From: Paenibacillus agricola | GTDB taxonomy: Bacteria > Bacillota > Bacilli > Paenibacillales > NBRC-103111 | Assembly (NCBI RefSeq): GCF_011440305.1 | Contig: NZ_JAAOIW010000003.1 | Span: 363,478-427,477 of the forward strand | Direction: 5' to 3' | DNA: 64,000 nt | In this document: in pieces, positions 37,048 to 46,591 of the stretch | Numbering within the stretch: position 1 is the first letter of the stretch | Layout of the letters: each line of letters begins with the position of its first letter | Program-made: the position numbers and the translations under genes | Notes under the pieces: model-generated | Told to the model about the DNA's origin: nothing | Seen by the model: the letters and a program-made list of their open reading frames with translations, nothing else | Database searches by the model: none

Positions 37048-38751
37048 TCACTCCAGCGAATCGGCGTGCAGGACGGTAATGGATGCAGAAGGCAAAGAAT
37101 CAGGCTGGACACCATTAGGCTCCGATAACAGCGTAAACTGTACACCGAGGGCTACATGCAAGACTTCTTCAATCGACTCGACCGGAATAACCTCCAGGCC
37201 GTGGAGCCCACTGAAAATTTCCTGCCAATTTTCTTTAGGAATGATCACTTTTGTCACGCCTGCCTGAAAGGCTGCTTCAACCTTAGAAACTACACCACCA
37301 ACCGGCTTTACCTTCCCATGAATGCTAATTTCTCCAGTCATCGCTATATGATTGTCTACCGGAATTTGCAAAATCGCTGAAGCTATGGCAACTGCCATCG
37401 ACACCCCTGCTGAAGGTCCATCAATAGGAGTTCCCCCCGGAAAGTTTACGTGTAGGTCATACTTGTAAGGATTAATCCCCAGCCTACGCAATACAGTCAT
37501 CACATTTTCAACTGAGCCACGTGCCATGCTTTTTCGTCGTATCGTTCTTGAACCGCCACCCATTTCCTCCTCCTCAACGATTCCTGTAATGGTCAGCCTC
37601 CCTATTCCCGATTGTACCAACGGAACAGCGATAACCTCGATCTCCAGTACCGTTCCCAGATTGGGACCATACACAGCCAATCCATTAACAAATCCAATCT
37701 CGGGCTTGGAGCCAATCTTCTTCTCGGCTCTTGGCGGAATCTGCGAGCTATTCACAACCCACTCCACATCACCGGCCGTTATCCCTTTACGCCCATCCGT
37801 TAGCGCCATTCCCGCTGCAAGCTGAATAATATTAACCGCTTCTCTGCCGTTAGTCGCATGCTTCTTGACCACTTCAACGGCAGCATCATGGACAGGGAAG
37901 CCGATCTTCATGATGGCCTTCTCGGCAATACTCCCAACTTCATCGGGCAGTAAGGGGCGAAAATAAATTTCCAAGCAGCGTGAACGAATGGCAGGCGGCA
38001 ACTCTTGAGGATTGCGCGTTGTCGCTCCCACCATCCGAAAATCGGCAGGCAGCCCATTTTGAAAAATATCATGGATATAGCTCGGAATACTGGTATCCTC
38101 GGAATTGTAATAAGCGCTCTCCAGAAAAACTTTACGGTCTTCCAGTACTTTAAGCAGCTTATTCATTTGATGGGGGTGCAGCTCACCGATTTCATCAATA
38201 AACAAAATGCCGCCATGTGCCTTCGTAACCGCTCCAGCCTTGGGCTGTGGAATGCCTGCGACTCCCATCGCTCCAGCTCCCTGGTAGATCGGGTCGTGGA
38301 CAGAGCCAATTAACGGGTCTGCAATGCCACGCTCGTCAAAGCGTGCTGTTGTGGCATCCACTTCAGTGAAGAGAGCATCAGGACGAAAAGGTGAGTCCTT
38401 GTTGGCTTTCGCTTCCTCCAGAACGACGCGTGCAGCAGCCGTTTTACCCACCCCCGGCGGGCCATAAATGATCACATGCTGCGGGTTAGCTCCGCATAAA
38501 GCAGCTTTGAGGGCACGCAAGCCTTCCTTTTGCCCCACAATATCCTTCAAGGAAACCGGTCTTGTTTTCTCAGACAAAGGCTTGTTTAAACTAATGGAAC
38601 GCAGCTTGCGCAGCTTCTCCATCTCTTTTTTGGATTCCTTATCGATAGCGCTCCGATTCGTCTGTTGATTACGCAATAAATTCCAGAAATACATCCCGAT
38701 AACGGCTGCAAAAAACAATTGAATAATCATCAAAACCACACTAATATTCAT
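37048..38751 (-). CDS. lonB: ATP-dependent protease LonB
   Basis: Membrane-tethered forespore-type Lon. 567 residues: N-terminal membrane helix (SVVLMIIQLFFAAVIGMYFW), AAA+ domain with [19 protein letters not shown] and GGILFIDEIGELH, and a Lon protease domain with PIDGPSAGVSMAVA (Ser) and KVEAAFQAGVTKV (Lys). Start at 38751 has ATAGGAGG upstream; the longer open frame reads through tandem repeats. The usual lonA-lonB neighbourhood of bacilli is kept. Confidence 0.96.
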   Translation of the reverse strand: MNISVVLMIIQLFFAAVIGMYFWNLLRNQQTNRSAIDKESKKEMEKLRKLRSISLNKPLSEKTRPVSLKDIVGQKEGLRALKAALCGANPQHVIIYGPPGVGKTAAARVVLEEAKANKDSPFRPDALFTEVDATTARFDERGIADPLIGSVHDPIYQGAGAMGVAGIPQPKAGAVTKAHGGILFIDEIGELHPHQMNKLLKVLEDRKVFLESAYYNSEDTSIPSYIHDIFQNGLPADFRMVGATTRNPQELPPAIRSRCLEIYFRPLLPDEVGSIAEKAIMKIGFPVHDAAVEVVKKHATNGREAVNIIQLAAGMALTDGRKGITAGDVEWVVNSSQIPPRAEKKIGSKPEIGFVNGLAVYGPNLGTVLEIEVIAVPLVQSGIGRLTITGIVEEEEMGGGSRTIRRKSMARGSVENVMTVLRRLGINPYKYDLHVNFPGGTPIDGPSAGVSMAVAIASAILQIPVDNHIAMTGEISIHGKVKPVGGVVSKVEAAFQAGVTKVIIPKENWQEIFSGLHGLEVIPVESIEEVLHVALGVQFTLLSEPNGVQPDSLPSASITVLHADSLE

Positions 38752-38758
38752 TAGAGTC

Positions 38759-38880
38759 CCTCCTATGAGTTTTGTGGAGCAAAACTTACTTCGTAAGCAT
38801 CCACTGCGTTTGTGTGAAGCAAACTTACTTGATAAGCATCCACTGAGTTCGTGGAGCAAAACTTGCTTAAGTGTTGGCAT
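38759..38880 (-). repeat. Tandem hairpin repeats in the lonB 5' region
   Basis: About three imperfect copies of a roughly 40-base unit containing GGATGCTTA, AAGTAAGTTTTGCTCCAC and CAAAACTC. The innermost copy (38802-38759) ends in the AGGAGG used by lonB and matches 34 of 44 bases, ungapped, with 56751-56794. The core AGTTTTG/CAAAACT can form a hairpin just before the ribosome site. Confidence 0.8.
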
Positions 38881-39004
38881 ACATGGTAGTATTCCCCTCT
38901 CTCGAAACCGCTAATCCTTTCTGAGAAAGTTTTCAAACATGAATGAGAATATCTTGCGGGAGAACGATATAGAAGGAATGCAAATGAAGGAGTGATCGGT
39001 CCCT

Positions 39005-39712
39005 ATGCGACTAAGAATTATGTTGCTTACACTTGTTTTAATGCTGGGTATGACAAGCTCTTCATGGATCAGTACATCCGCCAGTGCCAAGCCTTACCCT
39101 TATATGCTCAATCCTTTTTTAACCCATGTTGATGTATTGATTGATGTAGGCCATGGAGGCATAGATAGCGGAACGCTCCATGGGGATCTTTATGAAAAAG
39201 ATATCAATCTTGAAATGGGCAAGCTCATTTACAGCTCGTTAAGCGAAAAAGGGCTGCGGGTGCTGTTAAACCGGATGGATGACTATGCGCTTAGTGGTGA
39301 AAATCTCTGGTATCGGCACCGTTCACGCCATTTGAAAGACCTGGCACAACGAAGCCATTTGGCCAATGAAATCCATCCCAAGGCTGTAATTAGCCTTCAT
39401 GTGAATTGGTCAACCAACAGCAAAGCAAGAGGTCCTGTAATTCTTCATCAAAATACAGAGCCCAGCAAACAATTAGCCGCGGCTTTGCAGCAATCTTTAA
39501 ATACGCTTTATGCTACCCAAGGCGCCTCTCACCATGGTAAAACTTATTTCTTGCTAAAGCACGTCCATGTACCTGCTGTCATTGTGGAAATGGGATTTAT
39601 CTCCAATCCGCAGGATCGGGAGCAAATGATGCAGCCCCAAAAACAAAAGCAATTGGCTGAATCGATAACTGCAGGAGTGATGGCTTATTTGCAAACCAAG
39701 CAGACCCCTTAA
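39005..39712 (+). CDS. N-acetylmuramoyl-L-alanine amidase, CwlD-like
   Basis: 235 residues: signal peptide (MRLRIMLLTLVLMLGMTSSS) and an Amidase_3 domain with zinc ligands in VLIDVGHGGIDSG, YEKDINLEM and VISLHVNWS, and the catalytic Glu in VIVEMGFISNPQDR. Size and pattern fit CwlD, the sporulation amidase that acts with the deacetylase PdaA to form muramic-lactam in spore cortex; other small amidases cannot be excluded. AAGGAG lies 12 bases before the ATG. Convergent with a polysaccharide deacetylase-family gene, the two sharing a palindromic end. Confidence 0.85.
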   Translation: MRLRIMLLTLVLMLGMTSSSWISTSASAKPYPYMLNPFLTHVDVLIDVGHGGIDSGTLHGDLYEKDINLEMGKLIYSSLSEKGLRVLLNRMDDYALSGENLWYRHRSRHLKDLAQRSHLANEIHPKAVISLHVNWSTNSKARGPVILHQNTEPSKQLAAALQQSLNTLYATQGASHHGKTYFLLKHVHVPAVIVEMGFISNPQDREQMMQPQKQKQLAESITAGVMAYLQTKQTP

Positions 39713-39725
39713 GGGGTCTGCTTGG
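39696..39725. terminator. 30-base perfect palindrome spanning two convergent stop codons
   Basis: CCAAGCAGACCCC-TTAA-GGGGTCTGCTTGG. It encodes the last codons and TAA of both flanking genes, so both products end in KQTP, and the two stops overlap by 2 bases. The stem could act as a bidirectional attenuator, but no T-run follows on either side. Confidence 0.7.
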
Positions 39726-40497
39726 AGATCGTTACAAATTCAGCAACTTGCTGCAGAGCGGGTAAAGACTGCTTCAAAGCGGCTGCTGTATACTTGCCTG
39801 GAGTGCCGACATGACCTATAGCTATCGTAGCCTTATGCTCTAAAACATGATCATGGACCTTCTGAAGCTGCTTGAGTATATGGCGAGGGCTGTAGCTATC
39901 ATCCATAAAAATATGATTTTCCAGTACCCTCACCCCCAGCTCTTCAGCTATTGGCTTGACCACACTTTTGTAATTAGTTCTACTATCCAAATACATCAAA
40001 TTGTTGTCTTTGCACACTTCCAATACTATCCGCATTACCCTTTTGTCGGCCGTCACTTTAGAGCCCATATGGTTATTCATACCTACTGCATAAGGCACGT
40101 CGGCTATTGCCTGCTGGACCAGCTTCCGTATTTCCTCGTCTGGCATATCCGTTGTAATAGCCCCTGGACCCAGCCAGCTCTTCTTACCCTTCAAAGGCTC
40201 CATGGGCATATGGATCAATACATCATGTCCTAGCCTGTGGGCCCATTCTGCATCACGCCTTGTGGTTGGCATAAAAGGCATCACCGCTATCGTAAGCGGA
40301 ATCGTAAGCATCATTATCTCATCCGACCCCTGCATATTATTGCCAAAGTCATCGATTACGATGGCTATTTTTTTGGCGGATGCCGAATTGCTCTCCTCTG
40401 CTTGTACAGCAGCAGACCCATTTATATAGTCGTCCCTACCCCCTGGACAGTAAAAAAGGAGCATGCCTAACAAAAGACTAATTAGCGTTTTTTTCAT
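39709..40497 (-). CDS. Divergent polysaccharide deacetylase family protein (YibQ type)
   Basis: 262 residues: signal peptide, then a carbohydrate-esterase-4-like barrel of the divergent polysaccharide deacetylase family, with KKIAIVIDDFGNNMQGS, VLIHMPMEPLKG, GMNNHMGSKVTAD and IAIGHVGTPGKYTA. The paired Asp and His residues in DDFG and NNHMGS fit a metal site, but activity in this subfamily is not well established. GAAAGGAGA precedes the ATG. It is adjacent to and convergent with the CwlD-like amidase, so a wall or cortex role is plausible. Confidence 0.9.
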   Translation of the reverse strand: MKKTLISLLLGMLLFYCPGGRDDYINGSAAVQAEESNSASAKKIAIVIDDFGNNMQGSDEIMMLTIPLTIAVMPFMPTTRRDAEWAHRLGHDVLIHMPMEPLKGKKSWLGPGAITTDMPDEEIRKLVQQAIADVPYAVGMNNHMGSKVTADKRVMRIVLEVCKDNNLMYLDSRTNYKSVVKPIAEELGVRVLENHIFMDDSYSPRHILKQLQKVHDHVLEHKATIAIGHVGTPGKYTAAALKQSLPALQQVAEFVTISKQTP

Positions 40498-40563
40498 TGA
40501 TGCTCTCCTTTCGCAAGTTTGTTTCTATGTTATTCGTCAATACGCCCCAACCTATGCAAAAAA

Positions 40564-40605
40564 GCAAAAAAAGCAAGGTTCCCCTGCTACAGGAAACTTT
40601 GCTTT
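40564..40605 (-). terminator. Intrinsic terminator after ispG
   Basis: Minus strand AAGCAAAGTTTCC (40604-40592) pairs with GGGGAACCTTGCTT (40584-40571) and runs into T. Confidence 0.88.
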
Positions 40606-40621
40606 GGTATCGAATAAAAGA

Positions 40622-41737
40622 TTATGAGGTCTGTACGGTGTGATGCTTCCTGCCCGGAATTTCTCCCGTCCGCTCAAAATGCTCCACGATAATATCAATT
40701 TCTTTTTTCAGTTCGAATAATAGCTCGGCTTCTGGAACCTTACGAATCATGACTCCATAACGGAATAACATGCCTTCACCACGAGCGCCTGCGATGCCTA
40801 TATCGGCTTCCCTTGCCTCACCTGGTCCATTTACTGCACAACCCAATACGGAAACCTTAATGGGCACCTTAATTTTGGAAATATAATCTTCCACTTCATT
40901 GGCAATTGAGAATAAATCGATATCCAGCCTACCGCAGGTTGGACAAGAGACAAGTGTAGCCGCGTTCGTAATCAAACCAAAGGTTTTGAGCAGCTCACGC
41001 GCCACTTTAATTTCCTCGACAGGGTCAGCACTTAAGGAAATCCGAAGTGTGTTGCCAATACCCATATTCAGTAGCGCCCCAATGCCTGCTGCGCTTTTTA
41101 CCGCCCCAGTGAACAAGGTGCCTGCTTCAGTTATACCCAGATGCAGCGGGTAACGGAAGGCTGCTGCCGCTTGGCTATAGGCCGCAATGGCCATCGGCAC
41201 ATCAGAGGCTTTAAGGGAAACGATAATATCGTGAAAATCAAGCTCTTCAAGCACATTAATGTGAAACAAGGCACTTTCCACCATCGCTTCCGGTGTTGGG
41301 TAGCCATATTTTTCCAATAAATGGTTTTCCAAGGAACCTGCATTTACGCCGATACGAATAGGAATACCCCGCTCCTTGCAGGCTTTAACTACCGCTTCAA
41401 CCTTTTCACGCCTTCCAATATTGCCCGGATTGATCCGAACCTTATCGATCCCATTCTCAATGGCGAGCAGGGCAAGGCGATAATCAAAGTGGATATCGGC
41501 AACTAATGGAATTTTAATTTGCCTTTTAATATCTTTAATCGCTTCTGCTGCTTCTTTATTATTAACAGTAACTCGAACCATCTGGCAGCCTGCTTCTTCC
41601 AAACGGTGTATTTCCGCAACGGTTGCTTTCACATCGGCAGTTTTCGTGGTGCACATACTTTGCATGATAACCTCGTTACTGCCGCCGATTGTCAAATCCC
41701 GCACTTTAACGGGAATGGTCTCCGCTCTGTGGAACAT
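40622..41737 (-). CDS. ispG: 4-hydroxy-3-methylbut-2-en-1-yl diphosphate synthase
   Basis: Iron-sulfur enzyme of the MEP isoprenoid pathway. 371 residues: TIM-barrel N-terminal part with [14 protein letters not shown] and [13 protein letters not shown], and a C-terminal reductase part whose 4Fe-4S cysteines appear in [13 protein letters not shown] and [14 protein letters not shown] choose the ATG at 41737 ([10 protein letters not shown]), with GGGAGAG 10 bases upstream and a family-typical N-terminus, over the TTG at 41764. Not part of the lon/clp block in B. subtilis. Confidence 0.95.
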   Translation of the reverse strand: MFHRAETIPVKVRDLTIGGSNEVIMQSMCTTKTADVKATVAEIHRLEEAGCQMVRVTVNNKEAAEAIKDIKRQIKIPLVADIHFDYRLALLAIENGIDKVRINPGNIGRREKVEAVVKACKERGIPIRIGVNAGSLENHLLEKYGYPTPEAMVESALFHINVLEELDFHDIIVSLKASDVPMAIAAYSQAAAAFRYPLHLGITEAGTLFTGAVKSAAGIGALLNMGIGNTLRISLSADPVEEIKVARELLKTFGLITNAATLVSCPTCGRLDIDLFSIANEVEDYISKIKVPIKVSVLGCAVNGPGEAREADIGIAGARGEGMLFRYGVMIRKVPEAELLFELKKEIDIIVEHFERTGEIPGRKHHTVQTS

Positions 41738-41838
41738 ACGCATATATCTCTCCCATGATACCAAACATCCTCCGCTCTATTTCAAAGCTGGAAAGCCTTG
41801 AAATGGATTGGAGGCTGCTATGGTTAATATTAAAGAGC

Positions 41839-43110
41839 TTAGGCGCTCTCTTCTTTTTTCTTCAATGATGGCTTTCCGTCTTTGGCAATTGTTATTTCAG
41901 GAGCAATCTTTGTTTGCACGGCTTCTTTAGTCACCAAGCAACTTGAATTCTCCGTATGGGAAGGAGCCTCGTACATCACTTCAAGCATAATGCTTTCGAT
42001 GATTGCTCTTAAACCACGGGCACCCGTGTTACGCTTAATCGCTTCTTTGGCAATTTCCTCAAGTGCGTCAGGATTAAACTCCAAGCTTACACTATCCATC
42101 TCAAGCAGCTTTTGGTATTGCTTGACAAGTGCATTTTTAGGCTCAGTCAAAATCCGTACCAATGCGGGCTCGTCAAGCGGCTCCAATGTAGAAATTACAG
42201 GCAGACGGCCCACAAACTCTGGAATTAAACCGAATCTTAACAAATCCTCTGGCAGGACCATAGTTAGGTACTCACCTGGCTTCAGGTCGACTTTAAGACC
42301 GTCCGTACCGAAACCGATCACTTTTTTACCCAATCTGCGTTTAATAATTTGTTCTAAACCATCAAAAGCACCACCACAAATAAACAAGATATTCGTTGTG
42401 TCGATTTGGATAAATTCTTGATGCGGATGCTTACGGCCGCCCTGAGGAGGAACGGAAGCCACGGTTCCTTCCAAAATCTTCAATAGCGCTTGTTGCACGC
42501 CTTCGCCGGATACGTCACGTGTAATCGAAGGATTCTCTGATTTACGCGCAACTTTATCGATCTCATCGATATAAATAATGCCGCGTTCCGCTTTTTCCAC
42601 ATCGTAATCTGCAGCTTGAATCAGCTTCAATAAAATATTTTCTACGTCTTCTCCCACATAGCCAGCTTCTGTTAAGGATGTAGCATCTGCAATGGCAAAT
42701 GGTACATTCAAAATTTTGGCTAAGGTTTGGGCAAGCAACGTTTTACCGCTACCTGTTGGTCCTAGGAGAACAATATTACTCTTTTGCAATTCTACTTCTT
42801 CGGTCTTGCTTTGCTGAGAATTAATCCGTTTATAGTGGTTATATACGGCTACTGAGAGCGATTTCTTCGCTTGTTCCTGGCCAATTACATATTGATCCAG
42901 AATATTACGGATTTCCTTAGGCTTAGGTACATCTTTGAGATCAAGCTCTTCCTCGTGACCTAATTCTTCCTCAACGATTTCTGTGCAGAGCTCAATACAT
43001 TCGTCGCATATATAAACACCTGGTCCAGCAACCAGCTTTCGTACCTGCTCTTGCGACTTTCCGCAGAATGAGCATTTAAGTTGGCCTTTTTCATCGTTAA
43101 ATTTAAACAT
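41839..43110 (-). CDS. clpX: ClpX ATPase, unfoldase of ClpXP
   Basis: AAA+ unfoldase that feeds tagged proteins into ClpP. 423 residues with the N-terminal zinc finger CSFCGKSQ...ICDECIELC, Walker [15 protein letters not shown], Walker [15 protein letters not shown], the IGF-type ClpP-docking loop ([10 protein letters not shown]) and a sensor-2 domain ([14 protein letters not shown]). AGGAGTG precedes the ATG. It starts 11 bases after clpP, so the two are co-transcribed; B. subtilis keeps clpP elsewhere. Confidence 0.98.
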   Translation of the reverse strand: MFKFNDEKGQLKCSFCGKSQEQVRKLVAGPGVYICDECIELCTEIVEEELGHEEELDLKDVPKPKEIRNILDQYVIGQEQAKKSLSVAVYNHYKRINSQQSKTEEVELQKSNIVLLGPTGSGKTLLAQTLAKILNVPFAIADATSLTEAGYVGEDVENILLKLIQAADYDVEKAERGIIYIDEIDKVARKSENPSITRDVSGEGVQQALLKILEGTVASVPPQGGRKHPHQEFIQIDTTNILFICGGAFDGLEQIIKRRLGKKVIGFGTDGLKVDLKPGEYLTMVLPEDLLRFGLIPEFVGRLPVISTLEPLDEPALVRILTEPKNALVKQYQKLLEMDSVSLEFNPDALEEIAKEAIKRNTGARGLRAIIESIMLEVMYEAPSHTENSSCLVTKEAVQTKIAPEITIAKDGKPSLKKKEESA

Positions 43111-43121
43111 AGGATCACTCC

Positions 43122-43715
43122 TTATCCATTCAATTCGCTACGAGTAATGACCGCATCAATTAGCCCATAATTCTTGGCTTCTTCTGCACTCATGAAGTTG
43201 TCACGGTCCGTATCGCGCTCAATTTTTTCGTATGTTTGACCTGTCCGTTCTACATATATCTGATTCAACTTTTGCTTGGTTTTGATAATCCAATCTGCAT
43301 GGATTCTTATGTCTGAAGCTTGGCCTCTGACGCCACCCAAAGGCTGGTGGATCATAACCTCACTATTAGGCAAAGCGAAGCGTTTGCCTGGCGCACCTGC
43401 TGTTAATAACAGGGAACCCATACTTGCCGCCATACCCATACAAATTGTGGAAACATCCGGCTTAATGAACTGCATAGTATCATATATACCCAATCCGGCA
43501 GTTACCGAACCGCCAGGAGAATTGATGTACAGATGAATATCTTTCTCGGCATCAGAAGCTGACAAAAATAGCAGCTGAGCAATAACGAGGTTGGCAACAT
43601 CATCGTCAATGCCCGTACCGATAAAGATGATACGATCCTTTAAGAGGCGGGAATAAATATCATACGAGCGCTCTCCGCGTCCTTCTTGCTCGACAACCAT
43701 AGGTATTAGACCCAT
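43122..43715 (-). CDS. clpP: ClpP serine protease subunit
   Basis: Tetradecameric protease barrel partner of ClpX. 197 residues with the nucleophile Ser in [14 protein letters not shown], His in [12 protein letters not shown] and Asp in [11 protein letters not shown]; the N-terminal axial loop and the handle region are intact. No CtsR operator was seen upstream. Followed immediately by clpX. Confidence 0.98.
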   Translation of the reverse strand: MGLIPMVVEQEGRGERSYDIYSRLLKDRIIFIGTGIDDDVANLVIAQLLFLSASDAEKDIHLYINSPGGSVTAGLGIYDTMQFIKPDVSTICMGMAASMGSLLLTAGAPGKRFALPNSEVMIHQPLGGVRGQASDIRIHADWIIKTKQKLNQIYVERTGQTYEKIERDTDRDNFMSAEEAKNYGLIDAVITRSELNG

Positions 43716-43754
43716 TGTTCCAACCCCTTTGCTATAAATTGTGGTTCATTTTTT

Positions 43755-43763
43755 ATTGTAGCA
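43755..43763 (-). promoter_or_regulatory. Extended -10 element for clpP-clpX
   Basis: Minus strand TGC then TACAAT (43760-43755), about 40 bases before the clpP start; no good -35. Confidence 0.4.
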
Positions 43764-43789
43764 GAAAAGAAAACATTACGCTAATCTGA

Positions 43790-43868
43790 GGGGGGATTAC
43801 CCTCCCAAACCCTCCCTATAGGGAGGGTCCCAAAGGACGTTGCCCTCTGGACTCCTTGGTTGGGCGCG
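43790..43868. repeat. GC-rich extragenic palindromic element
   Basis: Contains the perfect 20-base palindrome ACCCTCCCTATAGGGAGGGT (43809-43828) and further CCTCCC/GGGAGG segments, unlike the AT-rich surroundings. Only one copy is seen here. The 342 bases between clpP and tig otherwise contain only the clpP promoter and the tig terminator. Confidence 0.6.
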
Positions 43869-44015
43869 AAAGCTACGTGTTCTCGTAAGTACTACAATAT
43901 AACCAAAGGCCTTACTTATGTACTTCATTATTACGTATATTGTTAAATATTGGATCACATGCCTTATTCCAGCTGATTATAAACAATAGTTTAAAAATTC
44001 TCGCTTATTTTTCCT

Positions 44016-44047
44016 ATAAAGAAAGGCACGCATAATTATACGTGCCT
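44016..44047 (-). terminator. Intrinsic terminator after tig
   Basis: Minus strand GGCACG (44046-44041) pairs with CGTGCC (44029-44024), followed by TTTCTTT. Confidence 0.85.
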
Positions 44048-44057
44048 ACCTTATCAT

Positions 44058-45341
44058 TTATTTGCTGTTTTCAAGCAAGAAAGCTACTGTTTTCTTAACA
44101 ATCAAGTCATGTTTAAGATCTTCGATATTACCGTTTGCATTCAGCATGTTGTAAAGCTCTGCAGGCGAACGTTGGTAAGAAGGAGCCAATACATTTAGTT
44201 CATGATGTATCTCAACTTCACTAACTTCGATACCTTCAGCTTTGGCGATCGCTTCTAGCACCAAATTGTTGCGGACGCGTTTTTCTGCATCATCACGCAT
44301 TTGGGATTTAAGAGCATCATCGTTTTGGCCGGTAAATTGGTAGTACATTTCGATGTTCATCCCTTGCGTGCGCAAGCGATTTTCGAATTCCTTAACCATT
44401 TGGGAGGTTTCGTTTTCGATCATGATTGAAGGGATATCAAGCTGAGCCGCTGCAGCAGCTTTCTCAACTACATCCGCTTCTTTACCGCGTTCGATTTCGG
44501 TTTGCTTACGAACCTTCAGGTTATTTGTAAGATCGGATTTGAACTCTTCCAATGTTTCAAACTCACTGATATCTTTAGCAAACTCGTCATCAAGAACAGG
44601 TAAATTTTTGCGTTTGATGTCGTGCAATTCAATTTTGAAAAGAGCTTCCTTGCCTTGTAGATCTTCGGATTGGTAATTTTCAGGAAAAGTAACGGTAATA
44701 TCCTTCAAATCGCCTTTGCTTAATCCAACAACCTGCTCTTCAAAACCTGGGATAAAGCTACCGCTGCCCAATTCAAGGGAATACTTCTCAGCTTTGCCGC
44801 CTTCAAATGCAACGCCATCTACAAAACCTTCGAAATCAATAGAAACGACATCGCCATTTTCGGCTGCGCCTTCTTCAAGAGGAACTAGCTCAGCATGACG
44901 CTTTTGCAACTTGTCCAGCTCTTCATTAATTTCTTCTTCAGTAACTTCGGCTTGCTTCGCTTCAAGCTCAATGCCTTTATATTCGCCCAACTCAACTTCT
45001 GGCTTAACAATGACAGTTGCTTTAAACTTAAGGTTTTGACCTTTACCAAATTGTTCAACGTCCACTTCTGGACGGTCAACCGGATGGATGCCTGTTTCTT
45101 CAACAGCTAATACATAAGCTTCAGGAACGGCAATATCCAAAGCTTCTTGGTATAAGCTTTCTACGCCAAATTTAGCTTCAAAAATAGAACGAGGCACTTT
45201 TCCTTTACGGAAGCCTGGTACATTTACTTTTTGAACTACTTTTTTAAACGCTTTATCGAGAGCAGCAGCTACCTGATCTGCCTCAACTTCTACATCAAGA
45301 ACACCTGTGTTCTTCTCTATCTTTTCCCAGCTTGCTTTCAT
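44058..45341 (-). CDS. tig: Trigger factor
   Basis: Ribosome-bound chaperone and prolyl isomerase. 427 residues: N-terminal ribosome-binding domain with the signature GFRKGKVPRS near residue 45, central FKBP-type domain (about 150-245, NGDVVSIDFEGFVDG) and helical C-terminal arms. Start at 45341 (MKASWEKIEKN) has GGAGGGG 10 bases upstream. Its promoter and a 5' hairpin are seen upstream. It precedes clpP-clpX in the same orientation. Confidence 0.97.
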   Translation of the reverse strand: MKASWEKIEKNTGVLDVEVEADQVAAALDKAFKKVVQKVNVPGFRKGKVPRSIFEAKFGVESLYQEALDIAVPEAYVLAVEETGIHPVDRPEVDVEQFGKGQNLKFKATVIVKPEVELGEYKGIELEAKQAEVTEEEINEELDKLQKRHAELVPLEEGAAENGDVVSIDFEGFVDGVAFEGGKAEKYSLELGSGSFIPGFEEQVVGLSKGDLKDITVTFPENYQSEDLQGKEALFKIELHDIKRKNLPVLDDEFAKDISEFETLEEFKSDLTNNLKVRKQTEIERGKEADVVEKAAAAAQLDIPSIMIENETSQMVKEFENRLRTQGMNIEMYYQFTGQNDDALKSQMRDDAEKRVRNNLVLEAIAKAEGIEVSEVEIHHELNVLAPSYQRSPAELYNMLNANGNIEDLKHDLIVKKTVAFLLENSK

Positions 45342-45374
45342 TTTATGCTTTCCCCTCCAAAAATTATCCATTAC

Positions 45375-45459
45375 AATTCGTTATCATTTTGATAAACGTC
45401 GAATTGTTGTTGCCGCCAATATAACCATCTTATTATAGCATATACTATTTCTTTTTCAA
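45375..45459 (-). promoter_or_regulatory. Promoter and 5' UTR hairpin of tig
   Basis: Minus strand TTGAAA (45459-45454), 16-base spacer, TGC-TATAAT (-10 at 45437-45432). In the leader, 34 bases before the start codon, is a hairpin with outer AATTCG/CGAATT arms and inner TTATCA/TGATAA arms around TTT (45405-45375). Confidence 0.65.
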
Positions 45460-45475
45460 GCACAGCCTATAAAAA

Positions 45476-46390
45476 TCATTCTATCGGTCTTTGAGAGAAT
45501 ATTTCCACAGCAAATTGGAGCATCACCCGGTAAGCCTGCTCCCATTGAAACATCAAATCATTAGTTATCCCATAAAGCTCCATAATTTCTTCTTTTCCCC
45601 CACTATGAAACACCTTTTCGAGCAATACCAAATGAAGGGCCGCAGCCCAAACATCTACAGAATCCCATTCCTCGCGAAGCATCTGGTGATATTGAGCCGT
45701 TCCATAAATAAAGGCTAGAAATTCATTCCAGGTTTCTTGGGCAAAATAAAATAAAGCCGGCTGTTGGGTTTGGCTTATTTCTTCGAACCGCTCCATGATA
45801 TCATGGATGGGTAAGGGAAAATCGTCAAAGCTTTTGGGAGTCTCCTCTATTTGAACAATGATTCTTTCGCCATGCTTTTCAAGCTGTATAGGACCTGTGA
45901 CCCCTCGGAGCTTTAAGGTTTGCAGCACTTTGTACTGGATCAAAGGATGCTGCTCACTCGCTGACAACCATTCACTTAGCTTGGCATTAATATCAGGATG
46001 CTCAATAAACGCCAATTGGTCTAAGGCGAGCAGCTGATTTTCCAAGGATTGTGGATGCTCGAGCATGCCAAGCAGCTTCTCGGCGTAGCCGCTGTCTGAC
46101 TGTGTTTTTATTGACAAATGCTGCCTAAGCAGTTCCGTTTCCGTCAGGTCCTCTTCGCCTTCTTCTCCAAAAGCAAATACCTCTTCTGGAAACATCGTCT
46201 GCAGCCATTGTAGCAATGCCTCCCACTCTTCCTCAATCCGTCGATCCTGATGGTGACAGGTTAACAAGAAACTAAGCATTTGAATGGCCTCGCCGTAACG
46301 TTCGGTTTCCAGCATTCGGGTCAGTTCATATTGGTAAAACTCGACGGTTTTGGGGAAAAGAATGACATTCTCATTCAGCTTCTCAGACAA
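45476..46390 (-). CDS. YsoA-like hypothetical protein upstream of tig
   Basis: 304 residues, cytoplasmic, rich in Glu, Gln and Trp, all-alpha with TPR- or HEAT-like helical pairs (YQYELTRMLETERYGEAIQML, LLGMLEHPQSLENQLLALDQL). The B. subtilis gene in this position, ysoA, encodes a TPR-type protein of unknown function; homology is inferred from position and helical character. TTG start with GGAGG 10 bases upstream. It ends before the tig promoter, so it is transcribed separately from tig. Confidence 0.78.
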   Translation of the reverse strand: MSEKLNENVILFPKTVEFYQYELTRMLETERYGEAIQMLSFLLTCHHQDRRIEEEWEALLQWLQTMFPEEVFAFGEEGEEDLTETELLRQHLSIKTQSDSGYAEKLLGMLEHPQSLENQLLALDQLAFIEHPDINAKLSEWLSASEQHPLIQYKVLQTLKLRGVTGPIQLEKHGERIIVQIEETPKSFDDFPLPIHDIMERFEEISQTQQPALFYFAQETWNEFLAFIYGTAQYHQMLREEWDSVDVWAAALHLVLLEKVFHSGGKEEIMELYGITNDLMFQWEQAYRVMLQFAVEIFSQRPIE

Positions 46391-46591
46391 AACCCCATCA
46401 CCTCCCCTTTACTTTTTCGTGCTTTTCAAACTTATGTATGTATGTCTATTACCCTGTTTAGGTGCAATTGAATATAAATAGGCATTTTGATATTTTCATG
46501 TGCTTGGTTGATTCATCATCTAGGATAGTATTCCCTTAAATAGCAAAAACAACGGTAGGCTTGATCTCCTCCGCTGTCAGGTAAAGCTTTT

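Noticed and set aside
38752..38880. N-terminal extension of LonB
   Set aside because: The extra 43 codons read through tandem 5' repeats; the AGGAGG before 38751 marks the real start.
43716..43790. CtsR operator before clpP
   Set aside because: No pair of GGTCAAA-type heptads was found.
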